Shown here: positions 32,589 through 41,612 of the stretch, piece by piece
Position numbering within the stretch: the stretch's first letter is position 1
Layout: every line of letters begins with the position of its first letter
NCBI RefSeq assembly: GCF_001517585.1
Contig: NZ_FBYC01000001.1
Coordinates: 62,001-126,000, forward strand
Direction of reading: 5' to 3'
Source: Roseibaca calidilacus
GTDB taxonomy: Bacteria; Pseudomonadota; Alphaproteobacteria; Rhodobacterales; Rhodobacteraceae
DNA: 64,000 nucleotides
Translations under genes and position numbers: made by a program
Notes under the pieces: model-generated
Database searches by the model: none
The model's input: only the letters and a program-made list of their open reading frames with translations
Told to the model about the DNA's origin: nothing

Positions 32589-33377
32589 ATGACAGACCAC
32601 GGAACCCATTTGGACCAGATGCGCGCACAAGCGCCCTTGGTTCATAACATTACCAATTACGTCGCCATGAATATTATGGCCAATGTCCTTCTGGCGGTGG
32701 GCGCGTCGCCCGCGATGGTCCATGCCCGACAGGAAGTGGCCGAATTTGCCGGGCTGGCGCAGGCGCTGACTGTCAATATCGGCACCGCAGACCCCGATTG
32801 GGTAGAGGCAATGGCACTTGCCGCGCAGGTCATGACGCAGGCTGGCCGTCCTTGGGTGCTGGACCCGGTCGGCGTGGGTGCAACCCGGTTCCGGCAAGAC
32901 GCCTGCGCGCGGCTGGTCGATCTGGGGCCAAGCATCATTCGCGGCAACGCATCTGAAATACTGGCGCTGGCCGGGACCGCCGCCGCCGGACGCGGGGCAG
33001 ATGCCGCCGACAGTGTCGCCGCCGCACAAGAGGCCGCGCTGGCGCTGGCACGGCGCAGCGGGGCGGTGGTTGCCGTCTCTGGCCCCGAGGATTTCGTGAC
33101 CGATGGACAGCAAAGCTTCCATGTCGCCAACGGACACCCGATGATGCCGCGGATCACGGCGCTGGGCTGTTCGCTCAATGGGGTGATCGCGGCTTTCGCG
33201 GTAGCAGCCCCAGCGCTGCCCGCAACTGCTTCGGCGCTGGCCTATTACGGGCTGGCGGGCGAGCAGGCAGGCGCGCGCAGCGAGGGGCCGGGTGGGTTTC
33301 AACCCGCGTTTCTGGATGCGCTTTACGGCATGACAGCCAGCGCGCTTGATGCTGGCGCAAAGGTGCGCGCCGCATGA
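32589..33377 (+). CDS. thiM: hydroxyethylthiazole kinase
   Basis: This 262-residue enzyme phosphorylates 4-methyl-5-(2-hydroxyethyl)thiazole with ATP in thiamine salvage. Ribokinase-fold motifs are visible: PLVHNITNYVAMNIMANVLL near the start, WVLDPVGVGATRFR, IIRGNASEILAL and the catalytic region RITALGCSLNG. Most homologues have GTGC where this one has ALGCS, so the anion hole is slightly altered. Two ATGs occur in a row; the second (32589) is used because of GGAGGA spacing. First gene after the TPP riboswitch; it overlaps thiE. Confidence 0.92.
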   Translation: MTDHGTHLDQMRAQAPLVHNITNYVAMNIMANVLLAVGASPAMVHARQEVAEFAGLAQALTVNIGTADPDWVEAMALAAQVMTQAGRPWVLDPVGVGATRFRQDACARLVDLGPSIIRGNASEILALAGTAAAGRGADAADSVAAAQEAALALARRSGAVVAVSGPEDFVTDGQQSFHVANGHPMMPRITALGCSLNGVIAAFAVAAPALPATASALAYYGLAGEQAGARSEGPGGFQPAFLDALYGMTASALDAGAKVRAA

Positions 33378-33985
33378 TGGGGCCGGTCTATGTCATCACC
33401 GACCCCGACGCGCCCTGCCCGGTGGCCATGCAAGCCCGGCTTGCGGCGCAAGGGGGTGCGGGTGCGGTGCAAATCCGCGACAAAACCTTGCCCGATGACG
33501 AGTTCACTGCCCTTGTCGCCAGCCTGCTTCCAGAAATGACCGCGCGCGGTGTCATGCTGATCGTGAATGACCGCGTTGATGTGGCGCTGCGCAGTGGTGC
33601 CCATGGGCTGCATATCGGGCAGGGCGACGGCGATCCGGCGCAGATCCGCGCGCGTCTGCCACAGGGCATGATCCTTGGCCTGTCGGTCGAGACACTGGCG
33701 CAGGCCAAACAAGTGCCGGCGGGCGTGGATTATATCGGTGCAGGGCCGGTGCGGGCGACCGCGACCAAGCCTGATCATGCCGCGCCCATTGGCTTTGACG
33801 GGTTGGCGCAGATTGCCGCTGCGGCACGCCTGCCCTGCTACGCGATAGGCGGGATCAAGCCGGGCGATGCGGGGGCGGTCAAGCATGCCGGGTGTGTGGG
33901 TATGGCGGTCGTCTCTGCCGTGACCCGCGCGCCAGACCCGGCCCTTGCCACCCGCACCCTGCTGACCGAATGGAGCGATGCATGA
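33374..33985 (+). CDS. thiE: thiamine phosphate synthase
   Basis: This 203-residue TIM-barrel protein joins HMP-pyrophosphate and thiazole phosphate. Motifs seen: GAVQIRDKTLPDDEF (pyrophosphate/Mg binding), LMIVNDRVDVALRSGAHGLHIGQGD, VDYIGAGPVRATATKPDHA and a C-terminal PCYAIGGIKPGDAGAVKHAG. The usual STKK-type loop is reduced to TATK but the lysine is kept. It overlaps thiM and thiD by four bases at each end. Confidence 0.92.
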   Translation: MMGPVYVITDPDAPCPVAMQARLAAQGGAGAVQIRDKTLPDDEFTALVASLLPEMTARGVMLIVNDRVDVALRSGAHGLHIGQGDGDPAQIRARLPQGMILGLSVETLAQAKQVPAGVDYIGAGPVRATATKPDHAAPIGFDGLAQIAAAARLPCYAIGGIKPGDAGAVKHAGCVGMAVVSAVTRAPDPALATRTLLTEWSDA

Positions 33986-34776
33986 TCCCGAATATCCTGT
34001 CGATTGCCGGGTCGGACCCGTCCGGCGGTGCTGGTATCCAAGCCGACATAAAGGCGATTTCGGCCAATGGTGGCTATGCCATGGCCGCAATCACGGCCCT
34101 GACGGCGCAAAACACCCAAGGCGTGCAGGGCGTGCACATGGTTCCGCCCGAATTTGTTGCCGCGCAGATTGCCGCCTTGCGCGCGGATATCCGCATAGAT
34201 GCCGTCAAGATTGGGATGCTGGGCAGCGCTCAGATGATCGCGGCGGTGCGCGATGCCGTGGCGGGGCTTGGCGTGCCGGTGGTGTTGGACCCTGTCATGG
34301 TGGCCAAAGGCGGTGATCGGCTGTTGCAGACAGAGGCCGTGGCCGCCTTGCGTGCGGCGCTGCCCATGGCCAGCGTCCTGACCCCGAACCTGCCAGAGGC
34401 CGCCGATCTGCTGGACCGGCCCGAAGCCACGGACCGCGACCAGATCGAAGATCAGGCCAAGGCGCTTCTGGCGCTTGGGCCGGGCGCAGTGCTGCTGAAG
34501 GGGGGGCATCTGCCGGGCGCAGACTGCCCTGACCTGCTGGCCACGGCCGATGGGCTGACATGGCTGCCCGGTCCGCGCCATGACACCCGGCGCACGCATG
34601 GCACGGGCTGCACGCTGTCTGCGGCGCTGGCCACGCTATTGGGGCATGGTCAGGCGCTGCCGCAGGCGTGTGCCGGGGCCAAGGCCTATGTCGCAGGCGC
34701 TATTCGCCATGCCGATGCCTTGTCGGTCGGGCAGGGGCACGGCCCGACACATCATTTTCACGCAGTGAAAGGCTAG
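33982..34776 (+). CDS. thiD: hydroxymethylpyrimidine/phosphomethylpyrimidine kinase
   Basis: This 264-residue ribokinase-family enzyme phosphorylates HMP and HMP-P. Visible motifs are IAGSDPSGGAGIQADIK, ALTAQNTQGVQGVH, KIGMLGSAQMI, VVLDPVMVAKGGDRLL and the ATP/anion-hole motif THGTGCTLSAALAT. The start ATG overlaps the thiE stop; the frame is open further upstream but inside thiE. It forms the third gene of the riboswitch-controlled operon. Confidence 0.94.
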   Translation: MIPNILSIAGSDPSGGAGIQADIKAISANGGYAMAAITALTAQNTQGVQGVHMVPPEFVAAQIAALRADIRIDAVKIGMLGSAQMIAAVRDAVAGLGVPVVLDPVMVAKGGDRLLQTEAVAALRAALPMASVLTPNLPEAADLLDRPEATDRDQIEDQAKALLALGPGAVLLKGGHLPGADCPDLLATADGLTWLPGPRHDTRRTHGTGCTLSAALATLLGHGQALPQACAGAKAYVAGAIRHADALSVGQGHGPTHHFHAVKG

Positions 34777-34780
34777 TTCC

Positions 34781-35464
34781 ATGAGTTTTATGACACGCGC
34801 GCTGGCCGAAACTGCGCCGCTCTGCGCCGCGATGCGCGATATGCCCTTCAACCGTGGTCTGGCCGATGGGTCGTTGCCGCGTGCAGCGTTTCAACGCTAC
34901 ATCATTCAGGATGCGCATTACCTAAATGGGTTTGCCCGGGCCTTGGCGCTTGCCGCCGGGCGCGCGCCAGATGCGCAGGCCGTCAGCCAGCTTGCGGGTT
35001 TTGCCGCGGGCACCTTGCAGGCAGAGCACGAATTGCACGCCCATTACATGGGTCTGTTCGGGGTGACCAAAGACGACTTTGCCGCCACCCCGCCCAGCCC
35101 GGCTTGTGACCATTACACCAATTTCCTGATTGCCACTTCTGCCACGCGCAGCACGGCTGAAAGCGTGGCTGCCGTGCTGCCCTGTTTCTGGGTGTATCGC
35201 GATGTCGGGCGCGCGATCCATGCGTGCGCCGCGCCGGATACCCCCTATCGCGCTTGGATTGACACCTATGTCAGCGACCGCTTCGATGCCGCGGTAGAGG
35301 CGTGCTGCGCCGTTGCCGAACGCCTATACGAATCCGCGCAGGGCACCACCCGCGACAGCATGTGCACCATATTCGCGCGCAGCACCTTGCTTGAATGGAG
35401 CTTCTGGGACAGCGCTTGGCATGGCCATGCTTGGCCTGATCCGGTGGCAGTGGGGCAGGGGTGA
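34781..35464 (+). CDS. tenA: TenA thiaminase II / aminopyrimidine aminohydrolase
   Basis: This 227-residue all-helical protein has the TenA pattern: FQRYIIQDAHYLNGFARALALA, AEHELHAHYM, ACDHYTNFLIA and the C-terminal STLLEWSFWDSAW. The catalytic cysteine is likely in VLPCFWVYRDVG. TenA releases HMP from degraded thiamine for reuse. It starts four bases after thiD and is the last gene of the thi operon. Its presence points to salvage of thiamine breakdown products. Confidence 0.9.
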   Translation: MSFMTRALAETAPLCAAMRDMPFNRGLADGSLPRAAFQRYIIQDAHYLNGFARALALAAGRAPDAQAVSQLAGFAAGTLQAEHELHAHYMGLFGVTKDDFAATPPSPACDHYTNFLIATSATRSTAESVAAVLPCFWVYRDVGRAIHACAAPDTPYRAWIDTYVSDRFDAAVEACCAVAERLYESAQGTTRDSMCTIFARSTLLEWSFWDSAWHGHAWPDPVAVGQG

Positions 35465-35695
35465 ACGCAGCCAAGGCATGGACCCCGATTGCGACAATTG
35501 TTCCAAGCCGGGCGGGAAACCCGGCGCAGTGCAATCGTTTTGTCATGGAAGGCTGTTACGAACTGGTTAAGCGGGGTAATCCCCCAATGTCACCAAGCTG
35601 TGGACAGGCGCGATGCAGACCATATTCAGTGCTTTTGCCGAATCTCGGATGCAGGATCGTATGTGCCAAGCTCGCGCCGCTTTGTGGAGGCGGAA

Positions 35696-36793
35696 ATGAG
35701 CCTGATGGCTGCCCTTGGTGTTGCGGGTTTGACCGGGGTGCATCTGCTCTCGGCAGCGCTTGTGGCTGCGCGTCTGAGGCCTGCCACCGTGACCCGTGTT
35801 CACCGCCCGGTTTCCATAACGCTTCTGCGCCCCGTGCATGGGCTGGATGCGTTCGATCTGGAAACGCTGGAAAGCAGCTTTTATCTGGCTTGGCCGGACT
35901 ATGAGATCATCTTTTGCGCTGCCCATGCCGATGACCCGGTCTGCGAAGCCCTGCGCCAGATGATCGCGCGGCACCCCAACCGCCGCGCCCGGTTGATGAT
36001 CGGAGAGCACAGGACCACCGCGAACCCAAAGCTGAACAATCTTGAAAAAGGTTGGCGCGCGGCAAGTGGCGAAGTGATCGTCATGGCGGATGCCAACCTG
36101 CTTTTGCCGCCCGATTACCTGCAACGCCTGTTCGCCGTCTGGGACGAGGACTGCGCACTGGTCAGCAGCCCGCCCGCAGGCATTCGCCCCGGCAACCTTT
36201 GGGGCGCGGTTGAATGCGCCTTTCTGAACGGGTTTCAGGGCCGCTGGCAACTGGCGGCGGACAGTGTCGGTTTGGGCTATGCCCAAGGCAAGACCTTGAT
36301 GGTGCGCAAGGATTGGCTGGAACAGGCCGGCGGGTTGCAGGCGTTGGGCCGCAACCTTGCCGAAGACGTGGCCTTCACCAAACTGGTGCGCGAACGTGGC
36401 GGCAAGGTGCGGCTGACACGGCAAATGTTCGCGCAGCCTGTGGGCGAGCGTCGCGCGCGTGCCGTTTGGGACCGGCAGTTGCGCTGGTCACGGGTGCGGC
36501 GCGATGGGTTCGCGGGGCTGTTCGCCTTCGAGATCTTGCTGGGCGGCTTGCCGCCCGCGCTGATGTTGGCCAGCTTTGCCGGGCCTGGCTGGATTCTGCC
36601 TTTCCTTGCCTTGTGGTATGGCACGGAATGGGCCTTGTCGCGTGCGGCGGGTTGGCCGCATGGCCCGCGCGACGTGGCCGCCATGGTGCTGCGTGACCTT
36701 ATGCTGCCCGCGCTCTGGGTCGCCGCCTATGCGCGGCGTGGCTTCGAATGGCGCGGCACGCGGCTGGATGCCGCGCAGCATGATCCAGCTTGA
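35696..36793 (+). CDS. ceramide glucosyltransferase-like GT21 glycosyltransferase
   Basis: This 365-residue protein has an N-terminal membrane anchor (MSLMAALGVAGLTGVHLLSA), a GT-A domain and two or three C-terminal membrane helices. The GT21 features are ITLLRPVHGLD, the acidic MADANLLLPPDY, AQGKTLMVRKDWLEQAGGL and the C-terminal RQLRWSRVRRD, equivalent to the (Q/R)xxRW motif. Bacterial GT21 enzymes make glycosylceramide or glycosyl-diacylglycerol lipids. A GGAGG site supports the start. It is followed by overlapping DedA and GT2 genes, so the cluster probably makes or moves a glycolipid. Confidence 0.85.
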   Translation: MSLMAALGVAGLTGVHLLSAALVAARLRPATVTRVHRPVSITLLRPVHGLDAFDLETLESSFYLAWPDYEIIFCAAHADDPVCEALRQMIARHPNRRARLMIGEHRTTANPKLNNLEKGWRAASGEVIVMADANLLLPPDYLQRLFAVWDEDCALVSSPPAGIRPGNLWGAVECAFLNGFQGRWQLAADSVGLGYAQGKTLMVRKDWLEQAGGLQALGRNLAEDVAFTKLVRERGGKVRLTRQMFAQPVGERRARAVWDRQLRWSRVRRDGFAGLFAFEILLGGLPPALMLASFAGPGWILPFLALWYGTEWALSRAAGWPHGPRDVAAMVLRDLMLPALWVAAYARRGFEWRGTRLDAAQHDPA

Positions 36794-37358
36794 AACGCTC
36801 GCCCCTCTGGTCGCGGAGTTCGGCTTGTGGATCGTGGCGGCGGCGGCGATCATAGAAGGGCCGATCGTTACTGTCTTGTCCACGGCACTGGCGCGGCAAG
36901 GCTTGCTGCCTTTGGTGCCCTTGGCGGCCATCCTGCTGTTGGGCGATCTGGTGGGGGATTTGCTGCACTATGCCCTTGGCCGACGTGGGCTGGCCCAGAT
37001 GCCGCGTGCATGGCGGCGGTGGCTGGGGCTTGGCCCGGCGCGCGCGCTCCAACTGACCCGGCATTTCGGGCAGCATGGCGGCAAGACGTTGATGCTGGCC
37101 AAGCTGACCCATTCGGTCGGTGCGCCTGTTCTTGTGGCTGCCGGGATGGCCCGGATGCCGGTTGGGCAGTTCTTGGGGTGGAACGCGCTGGCATCGGTTC
37201 CCAAAACCGCCGCGCTTATGGCGCTGGGCTGGTATGCGGGCGATGCGTGGCGGCAGATCGAAACATGGCTGGGGCGCTGGACATGGGTTGTCCTGATCTT
37301 GCTGGTTGCCTCGCTGGCGCTTTGGTGGCTTTGGAGGAAACGATGGCCGCAAACGTAA
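36780..37358 (+). CDS. DedA-family membrane protein
   Basis: This 192-residue protein has about five membrane segments and DedA/VTT features: an EG motif in AAAIIEGPIVTVLS, GDLVGDLLHYALGRR and FGQHGGKTLMLAKLTHSVGAPVLVAAGMARMP. DedA-family members include lipid scramblases/flippases. It overlaps the end of the GT21-like gene by 14 bases and the start of the GT2 gene by 16 bases. That suggests tight coupling with two lipid- or polyprenol-directed glycosyltransferases. Confidence 0.82.
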   Translation: MIQLETLAPLVAEFGLWIVAAAAIIEGPIVTVLSTALARQGLLPLVPLAAILLLGDLVGDLLHYALGRRGLAQMPRAWRRWLGLGPARALQLTRHFGQHGGKTLMLAKLTHSVGAPVLVAAGMARMPVGQFLGWNALASVPKTAALMALGWYAGDAWRQIETWLGRWTWVVLILLVASLALWWLWRKRWPQT

Positions 37359-38068
37359 GCTGCATCATTCCCGCCTATAATGAAGGCCCGCGCATTGCGC
37401 AGGTTCTGGCGGTGGTCCGCGCGCAGCCACTGATTGACGAGGTGATCGTGGTGGACGATGCCTCTGACGATGACACGGCTGCGCAGGTTCTGGCTATGGC
37501 GGATGTTACCTTGATCCGGCAGCCCCGCAATGGCGGGAAATCGCGCGCCGTCGCCGCCGGGTTGCGCGCGGCGAAGGGGCGGATCATTCTGTTCTTGGAT
37601 GCAGATCTGACCGGGCTGGATGCACAGGCCCTGCGGGCCTTGATCCTGCCGGTTGTGACAGGCCGCGCCGATACCACGATCAGCCTGCGTGGCAATGCGC
37701 CTTGGCCGTGGCGGCTAATTGGCCTTGATTACATCTCTGGCGAGCGGGCCATGACGCGCGCATTCGCCCCGTGTCCCGATCTGTTGCAAACCCTGCCGCG
37801 GTTCGGGATGGAGGTGGCGATGAACCGCCTCTGGCTGGACCGCACCGCCCGGTTGCAAGTGGTCGCTTGGCCCAAGGTCGCCAGCCCCTTGAAGGGCGCG
37901 AAGCGCGGCTTTGTGGCCGGGCTTGTTGCGGATATTGCCATGCTGCGCGATATCGTCGCCACCGTCGGTGCCCGCGAGATTCTGGCGCAGATACGCGGCC
38001 TGCGGCGCAATCGTATCCAGACCGTGACCGGCAGAGCGCGGCCAGATGCTGTGCAGCACCAAGGCTGA
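37343..38068 (+). CDS. GT2-family glycosyltransferase
   Basis: This 241-residue protein begins VSCIIPAYNEGPRIAQVLAV, followed by DEVIVVDDASDDDTA and the DxD-type LFLDADLTGLD. These are the nucleotide-sugar and metal-binding motifs of dolichol-phosphate mannosyl/glucosyltransferase-like GT2 enzymes. No C-terminal membrane segment is present, so it would act at the cytoplasmic face. GGAGGAAA precedes the ATG, inside the end of the DedA gene. It converges on the ABC ATPase gene 22 bases downstream. Confidence 0.85.
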   Translation: MAANVSCIIPAYNEGPRIAQVLAVVRAQPLIDEVIVVDDASDDDTAAQVLAMADVTLIRQPRNGGKSRAVAAGLRAAKGRIILFLDADLTGLDAQALRALILPVVTGRADTTISLRGNAPWPWRLIGLDYISGERAMTRAFAPCPDLLQTLPRFGMEVAMNRLWLDRTARLQVVAWPKVASPLKGAKRGFVAGLVADIAMLRDIVATVGAREILAQIRGLRRNRIQTVTGRARPDAVQHQG

Positions 38069-38089
38069 ACGAAGAGTCTGCGCATTTAG

Positions 38090-39136
38090 TCAGACGCGCA
38101 GCCCGTCTGTGCCAAAGAAGCTAAGCCGCTCGGGTTCGAACGCCAGCCCGATGCGGTCGCCCGGCCTGACGGGGCTATCGCCTTGAATGCGCGACATGAC
38201 CTGTCCAAGCGCGCCGCAATCGGTCACGACAAAGCTGTCGGCGCCAAGATATTCGACCACTTCGACACTGCCGGAACACTGGCCCGCGCCCGGTTCGACC
38301 ATACGGATATGTTCAGGCCGCACCCCTAGATGAACTGCTGGGCCGGTGCCCGCGAAGGGCCCGGTTCCGCCACCGTCCAGATGATACGCGCCCGCATCGG
38401 TCCGGCAAGGCAAGATGTTCATCTTGGGGCTGCCGATGAACTGGGCCACGAACAGGTTGGCGGGGCGCTCATACAGCTCTTTCGGGGTGCCGACCTGCGC
38501 AATCTTGCCAAATTCCAGCACCACGATACGGTCCGCCAGCGTCATCGCCTCGACCTGATCATGGGTGACGTAAATCATCGTGGCTTGCAGCCGGTGATGC
38601 AGCTTGGCGATTTCCAGACGCATCTCGACCCGCAAGGCGGCATCTAGGTTCGACAGCGGTTCGTCGAACAAGAAGGCCGTCGGGTCGCGCACGATACAGC
38701 GCCCGATCGCCACGCGCTGCCGCTGCCCGCCTGACAGGTCTTTGGGGCGGCGGTCCAGATAGGGTTCCAGCTTCAGCACCTCTGCGGCCTTGTCGACCTT
38801 GGCGGCGATTTCGGCCTTGGATGCGCCAGCGGTTTTCAGCGAAAACCCCATATTGTCGCGCACCGACATATGCGGATATAGCGCATAGCTTTGGAACACC
38901 ATCGCAAGCCCACGTTTCGAGGGTGGCTCTGCCGTGACATCGCGGCTGTCAATCTCCAGCGTGCCGCGGCTGATGTCTTCCAACCCGCCGATCATGCGCA
39001 GCAGCGTGGATTTGCCGCATCCCGAAGGGCCAACGAACACCACGAATTCGCCGTCGTGTATGTCAAGGTCTATGCCTTTGATGACCTGCACCTCGCCGAA
39101 CCATTTTTCGACTGTGTTCAACCGTATCCTACCCAT
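38090..39136 (-). CDS. carbohydrate ABC transporter ATP-binding protein (MalK/UgpC-like)
   Basis: This 348-residue ATPase has Walker [11 protein letters not shown]-loop FQSYALYP, signature [13 protein letters not shown], Walker [13 protein letters not shown], and an H-loop VTHDQ. A C-terminal OB/TOBE regulatory domain carries [12 protein letters not shown]. It energises the two permeases encoded upstream. Its start overlaps the stop of the GH63-like hydrolase gene by one base (TGATG). It is the last gene of the LacI-controlled operon. No EIIA-contact residues can be judged. Confidence 0.93.
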   Translation of the reverse strand: MGRIRLNTVEKWFGEVQVIKGIDLDIHDGEFVVFVGPSGCGKSTLLRMIGGLEDISRGTLEIDSRDVTAEPPSKRGLAMVFQSYALYPHMSVRDNMGFSLKTAGASKAEIAAKVDKAAEVLKLEPYLDRRPKDLSGGQRQRVAIGRCIVRDPTAFLFDEPLSNLDAALRVEMRLEIAKLHHRLQATMIYVTHDQVEAMTLADRIVVLEFGKIAQVGTPKELYERPANLFVAQFIGSPKMNILPCRTDAGAYHLDGGGTGPFAGTGPAVHLGVRPEHIRMVEPGAGQCSGSVEVVEYLGADSFVVTDCGALGQVMSRIQGDSPVRPGDRIGLAFEPERLSFFGTDGLRV

Positions 39137-40401
39137 CACGCACCCCCGTTCGAGGGCGAGGCCCATGCCAGCCAGACCGCCGCCGTCCAAGTAAAACTGC
39201 CGCCGCCCGCCGGGTCGCCCGTCAGCGGGTCGTAATATTCGGCAAAGCCGTGTTCGGCCATCAGCGCCGCGGTGCGGGCGCGCAGTTCCTCTGCCTCTGC
39301 CTTGTGGCCCATATCGGCCAGTCCCAGCCCGATCAGCATATTGACAATCCCCCATGTCGGACCGCGCCAGTAGCGTTTGGCGTTGAACCAGTCGCTGCCC
39401 ACCTTTTGGCTGGGCACCGGGTAGCGGCATTGGTCAAAGGCCTGATGCAATTCGTCCAGCATTTGCGCGCTGTCCAGATGCCCATACCAACACAGGAAAG
39501 ATGCGTTCGACACCGACCCGGTATGATGCCCCGCATTCAGGTTGAACCCGTCAAACACACCCGCGGTGTTGCGCAGTTTTTCGGCACCGGCCGTTAGCTC
39601 GGCGGTCCATTGGTCCAACTCGGCGCGGTCCTCGCCCAAGGCATCGGCCAGTGCGGCCAGATCACGATTGGCGCGCAGCAGCACAAAGGTCATCAGCGGG
39701 TCGGCCACCTTGAAAGGCTGGTCTTGCGCCACCGCCGCATCATCCCACCCCAAGCCGCGTGCACGCTGCACCAGCCAGATGTAGCGGTCGTAATCGTCCT
39801 TTGTGGGCCGCATGGACGCGTCAACATGGGCGGTGTCGCGGCGGGTGTAGTCGCCCACGCCGACCGGGTCAATGGCTTGCATGGCGCTGTCCCAATCGGG
39901 CGCATTGTCGCGGCCACCTTCCCACGGGTGCGTGATGAAGATCATGCCATCTGCGTTGCGCCAGCGCATGAACCAGCGATGCCACGCCACCAGCTTGGGG
40001 AACAGCGCGGCCATGGGGTTGCGCCCCGCATCCGGGTTTTTGTCGTAGATCATGCGCGCGAATGTGGCGGCAACGGGCGGCTGCGAAATGCCAGAGGACG
40101 GGATCGGCCCCTTGCCTTCGGTGCCCCAGACGTCAGGCCCCGGAAAATAACCCGGATCGGGCTTGTGAAACAGGATATGCGGTAACATCCCGTTTGGCCA
40201 TTGCCCGGAAAACAGCGTTGTCAGTTCCAGCCATGCGCGCTCAATGTCGAATTGGGCAAAGCCCCAAGCGGCAAAGGCGCTGTCCCAGTTCCATTGGTAG
40301 GGATACAGGCCAGAGGTCGGCAAAGTGTAGCCGCCACGGTCGTTCTTGCGCAGGATCGCGCGGGCTGCCTGGTCCAAGGCAAGGTGGTCCATTATCGTCA
40401 T
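39136..40401 (-). CDS. GH63-like glycoside hydrolase (glucosyl-/mannosylglycerate hydrolase-like)
   Basis: This 421-residue protein has the (alpha/alpha)6-barrel pattern of clan GH-G. The pattern [24 protein letters not shown], then [14 protein letters not shown], then [17 protein letters not shown] is typical of mannosylglycerate and glucosylglycerate hydrolases (GH63). Acid/base candidates are the Asp of WNWDSAF and the Glu of [16 protein letters not shown]. No signal peptide is present, so it acts after import. It overlaps the MalG-like permease by four bases. The solute delivered by the neighbouring transporter is probably a compatible-solute glycoside, but a disaccharide is possible. Confidence 0.78.
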   Translation of the reverse strand: MTIMDHLALDQAARAILRKNDRGGYTLPTSGLYPYQWNWDSAFAAWGFAQFDIERAWLELTTLFSGQWPNGMLPHILFHKPDPGYFPGPDVWGTEGKGPIPSSGISQPPVAATFARMIYDKNPDAGRNPMAALFPKLVAWHRWFMRWRNADGMIFITHPWEGGRDNAPDWDSAMQAIDPVGVGDYTRRDTAHVDASMRPTKDDYDRYIWLVQRARGLGWDDAAVAQDQPFKVADPLMTFVLLRANRDLAALADALGEDRAELDQWTAELTAGAEKLRNTAGVFDGFNLNAGHHTGSVSNASFLCWYGHLDSAQMLDELHQAFDQCRYPVPSQKVGSDWFNAKRYWRGPTWGIVNMLIGLGLADMGHKAEAEELRARTAALMAEHGFAEYYDPLTGDPAGGGSFTWTAAVWLAWASPSNGGA

Positions 40402-41612
40402 CCTTTCACAGAGCCTGCGGTCAGGCCCTTGGTCATGAAACGTTCCAGCCCCAGAAACAGCGCCATGATGGGCACCGTGGCCACAACGGCCCCGGCCATC
40501 AGGTGTTGGCGCGGAATCTCGGAGGAGTTGAGCGAGGCGATGCCCCGTGTCAGCGTAAACTTGGACGGGTCGTCCAGCAGCATGAAGGCCAGCAGGAATT
40601 CGTTCCACGCGATCATGAACACGTAAAGCGACACGCTGGCCAGCGCGGGCAGCGCCAGCGGCAAGGTGATTTTCCAGATCACTTGCAGGCGGTTCAGCCC
40701 GTCCATCAGCCCGGCTTCTTCCACCTCTGCCGGAAGGCCCCGGAAATAGCCTTGCAGCATATACAGCGCGACCGGAATGGTCGTGACCGGGTAGATCAGC
40801 AAAATGCCGAACAAGGTGTTGCGCAACCCGGTCATGGAAAACCCGATATAGATGGGCAATGCCAGCACGATGACGGGCACCATGTAGATCAGCAGGATGG
40901 ACCGTGAAAACACCGCCTGCCCCTTGAAGCGCAGCCGCGCCACCGCATAGGCGCCCGGCACGCTGAACAGCAGCGTGATGACCACCGTCATCACAGAGAT
41001 GAACAGCGAATTGACCATGTAGGTGCCGAAATTGTAGCTGGTGAACAGCTCGTAATACGACCGGAACAAGCCCCAGCCCTGCGTCAGGTCCAGCGAGAAA
41101 TCGAGCGGATTGGCCACCAGTTGTTGCTGGTTCTTCAGGCTGGTCATGACCATGACGTAAAACGGAATAGCCACGATCGCCGTGAAGAAGATATAGCCGA
41201 ACCCTGTCAGGAAGTGGATAACCGCATCCTCGAATTCGTGGCGCGTCAGGGGGCCGGGGCGCAAGGGCGCGGTCATCTTCGACAGGCCAAGGCCAAAACC
41301 CACGCCAACCATCAGCGCGGTGACCAAGCGCAGGCCAAAACCGGCATCCGGCATCATGATCGGCGATGGGCCAGCATAGGTCAGAAGCAGAAGCGCGCCA
41401 GCCGATGCCGCCGCCAACAGCCAGCCCCGCAGGCCCGACACGGCGATAATCCCGGCAGGCGCCCCGAAAAACAGCGCAGCAAGGATGCCCGGCCGAACAG
41501 CAGCCCCGGTGGCGAAGGCAACGGCAACCGATACCGTTACAGCGACAACAACCATCCACAACGCACCAAGGAACAGGCCCGTCACATAGCCCCGGCGGAT
41601 CATGCCCATCAT
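40398..41612 (-). CDS. carbohydrate ABC permease (MalG-like) with extra N-terminal membrane domain
   Basis: This 404-residue permease has the MalG-type core (residues ~125-404) with the EAA loop EVEEAGLMDGLNRLQVIWKITLPLALPAL and a final [12 protein letters not shown]. Before it lie roughly four additional hydrophobic helices (residues ~8-105) not found in MalG of about 290 residues. The overlap with the MalF-like gene (ATGA) supports the start. Function: one half of the transmembrane channel for the sugar-like substrate. Confidence 0.9.
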   Translation of the reverse strand: MMGMIRRGYVTGLFLGALWMVVVAVTVSVAVAFATGAAVRPGILAALFFGAPAGIIAVSGLRGWLLAAASAGALLLLTYAGPSPIMMPDAGFGLRLVTALMVGVGFGLGLSKMTAPLRPGPLTRHEFEDAVIHFLTGFGYIFFTAIVAIPFYVMVMTSLKNQQQLVANPLDFSLDLTQGWGLFRSYYELFTSYNFGTYMVNSLFISVMTVVITLLFSVPGAYAVARLRFKGQAVFSRSILLIYMVPVIVLALPIYIGFSMTGLRNTLFGILLIYPVTTIPVALYMLQGYFRGLPAEVEEAGLMDGLNRLQVIWKITLPLALPALASVSLYVFMIAWNEFLLAFMLLDDPSKFTLTRGIASLNSSEIPRQHLMAGAVVATVPIMALFLGLERFMTKGLTAGSVKG

